DNA of 11,667 bases from Acidimicrobiia bacterium (lineage in GTDB: Bacteria; Actinomycetota; Acidimicrobiia; Acidimicrobiales; Acidimicrobilacustridaceae): assembly GCA_016462055.1 (NCBI GenBank), contig JAEMTX010000022.1, forward strand, positions 4,619 through 16,285, written 5' to 3'. Below, piece after piece: positions 7,001-11,667 of the stretch; position 1 is the first letter of the stretch, and each line of letters starts with the position of its first letter. The translations under genes were made by a program, and so were the position numbers. Below the pieces are notes generated by a model. The model saw only the letters and a list, made by a program, of their open reading frames with translations. It ran no database searches and had not been told where the DNA came from.

Positions 7001-7669
7001 GGAATAGAGGTCGTAGGCCTCGGTTGCGTCGCCAGCATCGAATCGACTTTGGGCCAGATAGAAGACGGTGCGCGAATCGTTGGGGTCGCGTTCGAGTTCT
7101 GCTCGCAACACGTTGGTGTCGCGCTCGTACTTGTCGTCGATCAAGTTGCGGGCGCCGAGTCGACGCGTGTCTATGTAGTAGTCGCCATCAAGGCGCTCGA
7201 TTGGGCCGCATGGTTCCGCACACGCGGCGTATTCGTGCACGACTCCGCGGTATTCCCATTCACGTTTGTTGCTGAACAGTTGGCTCCGCCAGTAGGTGAA
7301 GCCATCGCCGATGCGCATCATGTATGCGTCGGCATTAAGCCCGCAGAAATCGGGCTGGCCAACGACGAGATCGTCAGCATCAAGCACAAAGGAATAGTCA
7401 GCGGTGTCACGTGCGAGTTGAAGCGACTGCGATCGGTTAACGGCGAAGTTGACCCATTCGCGCTCGTGGAGTGTGCCGGGAATGTTGGCCTCGGCGAAAT
7501 AGCTGCGAATGAGGTCTTGCGTTCCGTCAGTAGAACCGGTGTCGACGATGCACCAGGTATCGATGAATCCGCGGACCGATTCAAATGCTTCGGTGATGAT
7601 GTGTGACTCGTCCTTGACGATCATCACCAACGCGATGGTGGGGCGCGTGGTGTGAGGGTCGAGAGCCAT
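4097..7669 (-). CDS. Four-module glycosyltransferase (GT2 - helical repeats - GT2 - GT10-like - GT25-like)
   Basis: This 1190-residue protein has no signal peptide or membrane segment and should act in the cytoplasm. Module 1 (about 11-165) is a GT-A family 2 transferase: ALVMIVKDESHIITEAF, VDTGSTDGT (42-50) and metal-binding DADD (97-100). TPR-like helices span about 195-355. Module 2 (about 395-625) is a second GT2: LTITTCKRRDLFERTIDSF and LEDDWEF (481-487). Module 3 (about 690-940) resembles GT10 fucosyltransferases, with YRYTFAAENYSEHNYVTEKL (841-860) as the donor-site signature. Module 4 (about 949-1160) resembles GT25: INLDRRPDRW (953-962), GIIGCAQTHLALW (1012-1024), AEDDIGL (1038-1044) and FSYLVTKAGARKLL (1103-1116). 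GT25 includes LPS/LOS galactosyltransferases and collagen hydroxylysine galactosyltransferases. The start is ATG at 7669, 25 bp after the dioxygenase stop; the collagen gene begins 54 bp downstream. Building a branched glycan on the collagen is the natural inference; exopolysaccharide or LPS-like glycan synthesis is the alternative. Donors and acceptor are not known. Confidence 0.88.
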   Translation of the reverse strand: MALDPHTTRPTIALVMIVKDESHIITEAFESVRGFIDTWCIVDTGSTDGTQDLIRSYFAEANIPGTLHEREWVNFAVNRSQSLQLARDTADYSFVLDADDLVVGQPDFCGLNADAYMMRIGDGFTYWRSQLFSNKREWEYRGVVHEYAACAEPCGPIERLDGDYYIDTRRLGARNLIDDKYERDTNVLRAELERDPNDSRTVFYLAQSRFDAGDATEAYDLYSKRTEMGGWDEEIFYSHLQRARALDRMGAGWERVLSIFLEAWNFRPSRIEPLIEIARHYRSTSEWELAHLFASRATDAEFPDGDLLFVAADCYRWQAQDERAIAAYYTGRYQESFDHCASLLTSVDLPLDQRERVLSNMMFAVPFITPNTTTPVSVIERLTERFAAPCTDPRVTLTITTCKRRDLFERTIDSFLLNCRDLEAIDRWMCIDDCSSEADRLAMIMRYPFFEFIWKDESSKGHSQSMERLRNEVSSPYWLHLEDDWEFFLPDNYIARAQAILEDDPSIAQVLFNRNYAEIVSESGIPGGDLRTTTIGKQPYRWHTYFERDTEDYITFNREVAEGAVNNAYWPNFSLRPSMMRTDAINDIGAFSSDAPHFELDFAQRFTAAGLHSAFFDALCTFAIGTLTTDKGPDRKPNAYDLNGEPQFGHERATQAMTTVRLTGFWASPEELVTQFERQTMGKGRWNNIQLTSNENADITVILNHCEGTPIDKSRSIIVHMEPEAGVRTWGPWSNPTSDDFLHVRRHAQFPNVAEWHLGATWAELGGGDQFAEPLTKTRDLSTVISNKHNDPGHQLRITFVQHLVANGVPIDVFGRGAIEGVTNHKGELPDRDKRDGLYPYRYTFAAENYSEHNYVTEKLFDAILSECLCFYWGCPNLEQLVNPDAFVRLPLEDPVESQRIIEEAIASDLWSQRIDAIRAEKKRILNEYQLIPVLERTVRGLNRFNALPIRVINLDRRPDRWTTMSEHLARSTDSQTAAKFERVAGVCGLDLDLTPEIQHLFRNNDFNFRRGIIGCAQTHLALWQAIADGDAGMMLIAEDDIGLVNEFRDRFIDALGQLPDTSEFDLAFLGSHRWDYAPDRTDLVPRNCWRPMVWEDFLGGTFSYLVTKAGARKLLDIAERDGIQTAIDWFPMRHGSELRALECTPDLAISPLAWPGRSGDSDIQHDFEVLRPAPPKIHAHHTDAAHSSE

Positions 7670-7694
7670 GGCAGGACGCTACCGGTGCAGGTGG

Positions 7695-8471
7695 CTAGCG
7701 GTCATAAATGGTGACGCGATGAAGAATGCGGGGAGCTTCTTCGTAGTCGTTGACCGCGTAGTGCATGGTGCAGCGGTTGTCCCACAGGGCCGCGTCGCCT
7801 GGAGTCCAATGCCACCGGGTGTTGAACTCGGGCTTCTCGGCATGATTGAACAGTGACGCAAGAAGGCCGATGCTTTCGGTCTGGCTCATGTCGACAATTG
7901 AAGTGGTCCAACCGCGATTCACAAACAACGCCTTGCGACCCGTGACGGGATGAACCTTCACCATGGGATGCGGGTTGAGCCCGGTGAGGCCAGGCCGACC
8001 ATGCATCGCGTCAAGACCACCGATGAGTTCCTTCATGGCCGGAGCAAGCGCGTCGTAGGCCTTGTATTGATTCGACCACAAGGTGTCGCCACCGGTTGGC
8101 GGACAAATTTGCATCGCTAACAACGAACCGTTGGGCGGAGTTTTTGCGAAGGTCACATCGGTATGCCATGCGTTCGCTCGTCCTTGTGGTGTTGATGCAT
8201 CAAGAACAAGTACTTCACCGCTCTGCCCGAGCGTTGGCTGGCCTCGGTAGTCCTCGTCGCCCGTTGTTGTCGCAGCGAGACGCCCAAAGGTTTCGCCGAG
8301 CGCAATGTGCTGATCGAGGGTGAGGTGCGCTTCGGGAAAGAACAGCACCAGATGCTCGTACCAGGCGTGATGCAACGAGTCGACGAGTTCGTTGCTGATG
8401 CCGCTGGAAAGATCGAGCCCAGTAACGGTGGCGCCAAGTGCGGCCGGCAGGGGAGTAATGGTCAGGGCCAT
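7695..8471 (-). CDS. TauD/TfdA-family 2-oxoglutarate- and Fe(II)-dependent dioxygenase
   Basis: A 258-residue enzyme that should couple 2-oxoglutarate decarboxylation to hydroxylation of a substrate, in TauD releasing sulfite from taurine. The iron triad is visible: H103 and D105 in WHTDVTF, and H237 in HYAVNDY. R248, 11 residues after H237, fits the 2-oxoglutarate carboxylate arginine of TauD and TfdA, and R252 in ILHRVT fits the second active-site arginine. TPPNGSLLA, PTGGDTLW (125-132), HPVTGRKALFVN (174-185) and WDNR (230-233) are also TauD-like. It is slightly shorter than E. coli TauD, mainly at the C-terminus. The start is ATG at 8471; a GAGG about 12 nt upstream is only a weak ribosome site. 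It is first in the probable operon, 25 bp before the glycosyltransferase gene. The substrate may be a sulfonate, sulfate ester or other small acid; action on the collagen is possible from context only. Confidence 0.88.
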   Translation of the reverse strand: MALTITPLPAALGATVTGLDLSSGISNELVDSLHHAWYEHLVLFFPEAHLTLDQHIALGETFGRLAATTTGDEDYRGQPTLGQSGEVLVLDASTPQGRANAWHTDVTFAKTPPNGSLLAMQICPPTGGDTLWSNQYKAYDALAPAMKELIGGLDAMHGRPGLTGLNPHPMVKVHPVTGRKALFVNRGWTTSIVDMSQTESIGLLASLFNHAEKPEFNTRWHWTPGDAALWDNRCTMHYAVNDYEEAPRILHRVTIYDR

Positions 8472-8541
8472 GATCTGATTGTGCCTCGCTTATGGCGAGA
8501 CCGCACGCGAGACCAGCGCCGATGTGACTCAATAGAGAGGT
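8472..8541. promoter_or_regulatory. Divergent promoter region of the dioxygenase-glycosyltransferase-collagen operon and the VOC gene
   Basis: The only upstream gap for both genes is 70 bp. It holds CTCGC, TTATG, GCGAG (8485-8499), a short inverted repeat. The octamer GCGAGACC at 8495-8502 is repeated at 8507-8514. No convincing -35/-10 pair could be picked by eye. The repeats are candidate operator half-sites only. Confidence 0.35.
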
Positions 8542-8913
8542 ATGGCTAAACGAGTTGAGTCGATAAATGCAATCACGTTGATCACTGCCGAAATGGCGGC
8601 TTCAGTCGCTTTTTATGAAGTTCTGGAGTGTGAGGTGGCTTTTGGCGGTGCCCAAGCGTCATTTACGACACTCAGACTTGGCAATGCGCAGTTTTTGAAT
8701 CTGCTACTCGACGCCACTTGGGTTCGACCGACGCAGGTGTGGGGTCGATTCATTTTGTGGGTCGACGATGTTGACGCGGCCTATAACGCATTCATCGCTG
8801 CTGGCTACACGCCGACGATGGCGCCGTCAGATGCTTCGTGGGGAGAGCGGTACTTCCACATCGTTGATCCCGCCGGACACGAAGTCGGCATCGCTCGCCG
8901 CATCGACGTTTGA
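8542..8913 (+). CDS. VOC-fold (glyoxalase/bleomycin-resistance-like) protein
   Basis: A 123-residue single-domain protein with the vicinal-oxygen-chelate pattern. The first half opens ESINAITLITAEMAASVAFY, and the second carries FILWVDDVDAAYNAFIAAGY followed by RYFHIVDPAGHEVGIARR. Members include metal-dependent lyases, dioxygenases and drug-binding resistance proteins. The first-strand histidine that usually binds metal (as in NHITL) is replaced by alanine here (NAITL), so it may bind a ligand without catalysis. The start is ATG at 8542; GAGAGG sits only one base before it, too close for a normal ribosome site, so the true start or a leaderless message is uncertain. It is divergent from the dioxygenase gene. 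Its last 87 bp are overlapped antisense by the SWEET-like gene. Confidence 0.82.
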   Translation: MAKRVESINAITLITAEMAASVAFYEVLECEVAFGGAQASFTTLRLGNAQFLNLLLDATWVRPTQVWGRFILWVDDVDAAYNAFIAAGYTPTMAPSDASWGERYFHIVDPAGHEVGIARRIDV

Positions 8914-9507
8914 GCCCTCGATTGGAGCAGGCCGAACAAGGAGCGCGACCACAACGATCGTTCCCAACAGTGCGGCTATTCCCGAATTTGCGATGACGGG
9001 AAGTTCTCGCGAACCGATGCCGTAGGTGAACCACAGATACGACGATGTCGCGAGAAAGGCCCACGCCACCACAGAGATTCCTGGACCTCGTCCGTGACGA
9101 AGTGAATAGCGAATTTGTGGAGCGCTAACGAGGAGCGATGCGGGAATGCCGATCCAACCAGGAATGTTCTCGTTCACCGTTCCGAGAGCGATGACGATGA
9201 CGAGTGAAAGGGCGATGCCCACTTCGGCAAGAATCCGCGTGCGTCGTGGCCGATCGTGGAGCATGAACCACGTGAGTGGGACGATGAGGACAACCCAGGA
9301 ACCATTGGCGATGATTTGCTGCGGTGAGCGAACCGAAACTCCGTAGCCAAACCACGCCACAGAAGAAATAGTGAGAAGAATCCATGTTGACGGCGAGATG
9401 CCGGCAGCGGTTCGAGACTTCAACATTCGAGTTGTCTGGGTCGACGAACTGATAATCGATGCAATGGCGGCGGCGGTGCCGGCAATCTGGGCCCAGAGCG
9501 GAATCAC
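8827..9507 (-). CDS. SWEET-like membrane protein with two PQ-loop (MtN3) repeats
   Basis: A 226-residue protein with about seven hydrophobic helices (near 4-22, 38-58, 64-83, 92-110, 116-134, 143-163 and 170-191). Two repeats share the MtN3 signature: WFGYGVSVRSPQQIIANGSW (52-71) and WFTYGIGSRELPVIANSG (159-176), each with W-x-x-YG, a proline and an asparagine in the third helix. The second repeat has the APQ of the PQ-loop (129-131). The 3+1+3 layout is that of eukaryotic SWEET sugar facilitators; most bacterial homologues (SemiSWEET) have one 3-helix repeat. The substrate is unknown, sugar uptake or efflux being the family expectation. The start is GTG at 9507, just before the first helix, with no clear ribosome site. 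Residues from about 199 on are a soluble tail encoded antisense to the VOC gene. It is divergent from the oxidoreductase at 9582. Confidence 0.82.
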   Translation of the reverse strand: MIPLWAQIAGTAAAIASIISSSTQTTRMLKSRTAAGISPSTWILLTISSVAWFGYGVSVRSPQQIIANGSWVVLIVPLTWFMLHDRPRRTRILAEVGIALSLVIVIALGTVNENIPGWIGIPASLLVSAPQIRYSLRHGRGPGISVVAWAFLATSSYLWFTYGIGSRELPVIANSGIAALLGTIVVVALLVRPAPIEGSNVDAASDADFVSGGINDVEVPLSPRSI

Positions 9508-9581
9508 TGAAAGTTTCTAGACGAAACCAAGCGACTTGTCGTGCATCTGCGCTCGATCAGTGGGCGTGACAACATGAGCCC

Positions 9582-10511
9582 ATGACGACACCTCAGGTCT
9601 CTATTCAATTGCGCACATTCCGACAGGACGATCCTGGATCTTTCTCCTATGTCCTTGATCAGGCCCGAGCTGCCGATGTGGCCGGAATTGATCGCGTGGC
9701 CGTGAGCGATCACGTTGCCTACGGCGAGAACCTCGAGGCCTATGGAGACCCGAAGAAGGGTGGCTCGGTTGGCGGCAAGCAGCCCACCGATTCCGATGGC
9801 AATTGGCTTGAGCCCCTCACTGTTCTGACTGCGATAGGTGCGCTCACCGAGCGAATTCGACTCAACACCGCCATTCTGATCGCCGCGCTGCGTACGCCGA
9901 CCGTGCTCGCCAAGCAGGCCGCAACAATCGACGTGCTCACTGGTGGTCGTCTTGAACTCGGCGTCGGTGTTGGTTGGCAGAAAGAGGAATACGACGCGTG
10001 CGGACTTGATTACGACAACCGTGGTCGTCTCCTCGATCACACCATCGAAGTATGCCAATTGCTGTGGCGCGAACAAGTCGCCACGTATTCATCGCCAGAA
10101 CTGTCATTCGAAAAGATTCATCAGATGCCGAAGCCGCGCCAGGCCGGAGGCGTTCCGATCTGGATCAGCGGAACCATCAACGCTCGTGTGATTCGTCGTC
10201 TTGCCGCATTCGGTTCGGGTTGGATTCCGTGGGGTGCCGATGGCGGCGATCTTGTGAACGCCATTCCGAAATTGCGCGCTGCAGTCGAAAAGGCTGGAGG
10301 CGATCCGTCGTTCCAGGTACAAGGCCATGCCGCCGCAGTTCGCGATGGCGATGGAAACCTTGATCTCGTTGCCACGATGGCTGCTTCACGGCCAATGATC
10401 GAAGCAGGCGTTACCGATCTTCGTGTCACGGTGAATCATCCGGAACAGTACGAAGAAGCGCTTGAGGTCTACTCCGAGATTATGCGGGCAGTCCGCAACG
10501 AATTCGGCTGA
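9582..10511 (+). CDS. LLM-class (luciferase-like) oxidoreductase, probably F420-dependent
   Basis: A 309-residue TIM-barrel protein of the bacterial luciferase superfamily. Visible signatures are the N-terminal strand QVSIQLRTF, VAVSDHV (39-45), EPLTVLTAIGALTERIRL (77-94), the flavin-binding segment GGRLELGVGVGWQKEEYDAC (121-140) and PIWISG (192-197). In Actinobacteria most such proteins of about 300 residues use reduced coenzyme F420 for hydride transfer; an FMN-dependent monooxygenase is the alternative, and the substrate cannot be read from sequence. The start is ATG at 9582; an upstream ATG at 9574 is out of frame and hits a stop at once. No strong ribosome site is seen. The 74-bp gap to the divergent SWEET-like gene shows no clear promoter. 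It converges on the amidohydrolase gene with only 9 bp between stop codons and no hairpin terminator. Confidence 0.88.
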   Translation: MTTPQVSIQLRTFRQDDPGSFSYVLDQARAADVAGIDRVAVSDHVAYGENLEAYGDPKKGGSVGGKQPTDSDGNWLEPLTVLTAIGALTERIRLNTAILIAALRTPTVLAKQAATIDVLTGGRLELGVGVGWQKEEYDACGLDYDNRGRLLDHTIEVCQLLWREQVATYSSPELSFEKIHQMPKPRQAGGVPIWISGTINARVIRRLAAFGSGWIPWGADGGDLVNAIPKLRAAVEKAGGDPSFQVQGHAAAVRDGDGNLDLVATMAASRPMIEAGVTDLRVTVNHPEQYEEALEVYSEIMRAVRNEFG

Positions 10512-10520
10512 TCGATTTCG

Positions 10521-11375
10521 TTAGGTAAAAAACAACCGGTTTGCGGTTGTGTTGAAGAACGCGTTTCGTGACGCGTCGTCGAACGCGCGCGTGGCGTGGC
10601 GCGCGAGTGCAAGTTTGCCTGCGTAGTCATGGCGTTGATCTTGAGGATGATCTGATCCCCAACACAATCGGTCAGCGCCGAACACCTCGGCCAATCGCTC
10701 GATAAGTATCGCTGCGTCACCGTCGTCGCGTTCGGCCGCTTCAAGAACATACGAGGTCACCTTCAAGTGAAGTGACGGAATATCGGCAAGTGCGAAGAGC
10801 ATTGCTTGGCCATCTCCCTCGACCATGTCGGTGAAGCCGCAGTGATCAATTGCAACGGTGACACTGGGAGTTTGTTCTGCGAGAGCACTGATGTGTTTGA
10901 ACTCGTTGGCAAAGACCGTGGGAACAACCACCAGATTGTGTTCAGCGGCAAATTCCCATACCGCTGCAGCGCGACCATCGGTGAGCCAGGTTGGCTCGGT
11001 GCCGTCCACGCCGAAGAGCCGAACGCCGGCGATCGCCGCTCCGCTCGGTGGCGTGTCACAAAGCGCGGCGAGGTCGGCAACGGGGTCATCTGCGTGCATC
11101 GAGACGGCAGCGACAAAAGCAGCGCGATCGGCATGGACCGCGGCTGATGCTGCGGCATAGGAACAGTCGTAGCCATACGCGCCTACCGCTTGAACGAGAA
11201 CGAGGCGACCGACACCGTTGGCATCGAGTTGACCGAGTACGTCGTCGATTATTCCGCCCGATGTCCACCAACTCGTTGTGAGATCTGAGGCAGAGAGCGG
11301 GAAGCGGGGGTCATCACTGATGGCCACATGTGTGTGGGTGTCAACGATCTCTTGATGCCCGGGAACGGTGGCCAT
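10521..11375 (-). CDS. Amidohydrolase-2 family TIM-barrel metal-dependent hydrolase
   Basis: A 284-residue member of the amidohydrolase superfamily (COG3618-like), whose relatives hydrolyse lactones or decarboxylate small acids. The metal motif HxH is at 14-16 (IVDTHTHV). VAIDHCG gives the later histidine (H178), and WGSDHP gives the conserved aspartate (D242). Other family marks are GVRLFG (117-122) and the helix LAEVFGADRLCWGS (228-241). The ATG at 11375 is chosen because it places the HxH strand right at the N-terminus, as usual; an upstream in-frame TTG at 11402 would add nine residues and has no ribosome site either. It lies divergent from the gene at 11431 with a 55-bp gap, so the two may be co-regulated. 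The exact substrate is not known. Confidence 0.87.
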   Translation of the reverse strand: MATVPGHQEIVDTHTHVAISDDPRFPLSASDLTTSWWTSGGIIDDVLGQLDANGVGRLVLVQAVGAYGYDCSYAAASAAVHADRAAFVAAVSMHADDPVADLAALCDTPPSGAAIAGVRLFGVDGTEPTWLTDGRAAAVWEFAAEHNLVVVPTVFANEFKHISALAEQTPSVTVAIDHCGFTDMVEGDGQAMLFALADIPSLHLKVTSYVLEAAERDDGDAAILIERLAEVFGADRLCWGSDHPQDQRHDYAGKLALARHATRAFDDASRNAFFNTTANRLFFT

Positions 11376-11430
11376 GCGCCACGATACGGTTTCAGCACGC
11401 AAGGCGGGGTTGTACCCGCTGGGGGTGTGT

Positions 11431-11667
11431 ATGTCTGAGGTTATTGAGAGGGAGCATCGCTACGAACCTGAGTTCGTCGACATTGCCGATGACTCGCCGG
11501 AGGCGATGTTCGAACTGCTTTCCTCGCGGGGACTTGGCGACGGTCTTCCAGTCGTGGCGCCAACTCGTGAGCGAGTCGAAGCGATGCTGCAGTTCGCCAC
11601 CGGCGATGCCGATGAGGTGCTGTTCACGTTGCAACCGCGTTCGGGAATTGTCACTCGACGCGTTGTC
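11431..11667 (+). CDS. Start of an unassigned conserved protein (N-terminal 79 codons, partial)
   Basis: An ATG at 11431 opens a frame that runs to the window edge without a stop. A G-run (GGGGG, 11421-11425) about 5 nt upstream may serve as ribosome site. The product begins MSEVIEREHRYEPEFVDIAD, then has AMFELLSSRGLGDGLPVVAP followed by TRERVEAML, then TLQPRSGIVTRRVV. The element DGLPVVxPTxxRVExML reminds me of N-termini of actinobacterial proteins annotated as UGSC-motif or glycine-reductase-like, but the diagnostic part would lie beyond the window, so no function is assigned. It is transcribed away from the amidohydrolase gene. Confidence 0.75.
   Translation, partial: MSEVIEREHRYEPEFVDIADDSPEAMFELLSSRGLGDGLPVVAPTRERVEAMLQFATGDADEVLFTLQPRSGIVTRRVV

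Noticed and set aside
7049..7606. Plus-strand open frame of 185 codons over the glycosyltransferase N-terminus
   Set aside because: Antisense shadow of the conserved GT2 module; no ribosome site and no domain pattern.
9504..10076. Minus-strand open frame of 190 codons inside the oxidoreductase gene
   Set aside because: Antisense to conserved LLM motifs and without any recognisable protein features.
10521..11402. TTG at 11402 as start of the amidohydrolase
   Set aside because: No ribosome site, and it would add nine residues before the usual N-terminal HxH strand; ATG at 11375 fits better.

Overview
The window looks like chromosomal DNA of a free-living actinobacterium, perhaps Acidimicrobiia (Ilumatobacter-like). 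The grounds are moderately high GC by eye, GTG and TTG starts, an F420-type luciferase-family oxidoreductase, an NrtR-type regulator and a Tat-exported protein. This placement is inferred from gene content. There are no RNA genes, insertion sequences, CRISPR arrays or phage modules, and no gene-free stretch exceeds 180 bases.

Left part (1-1920): the 3' end of an unrecognised gene runs head-on into an ECF-like sigma factor gene (162-743, minus), with the two stop codons touching. Divergent from it, across a 177-bp AT-rich control region holding an 8-bp inverted repeat, is a Nudix hydrolase fused to a winged-helix DNA-binding domain (921-1805, NrtR family). A perfect 15-bp stem-loop at 1873-1908 separates this gene from the convergent operon to its right.

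Centre (1925-8471, minus strand, read right to left): three closely spaced genes form a probable operon. They encode a TauD-type 2-oxoglutarate/Fe(II) dioxygenase, a 1190-residue protein with four glycosyltransferase modules (GT2, helical repeats, GT2, GT10-like, GT25-like), and a 705-residue collagen-like protein with a Tat signal and about 420 residues of Gly-X-Y repeats rich in Gly-Pro-Thr. This is the most interesting part of the window. A cytoplasmic multi-domain glycosyltransferase next to a threonine-rich collagen suggests a dedicated system for making, glycosylating and exporting a folded bacterial collagen, analogous to BclA glycoprotein fibres of Bacillus spores. Whether the dioxygenase takes part is open, because its active site looks like that of a small-molecule (taurine-type) enzyme and the collagen repeats contain no lysine.

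Right part (8542-11667): ordinary metabolic genes follow. They are a VOC-fold protein, a two-repeat SWEET-like PQ-loop membrane protein whose 3' end overlaps the VOC gene antisense by 87 bp, an F420-type luciferase-family oxidoreductase, an amidohydrolase-2 family metal hydrolase, and the first 79 codons of a protein starting divergently at 11431.
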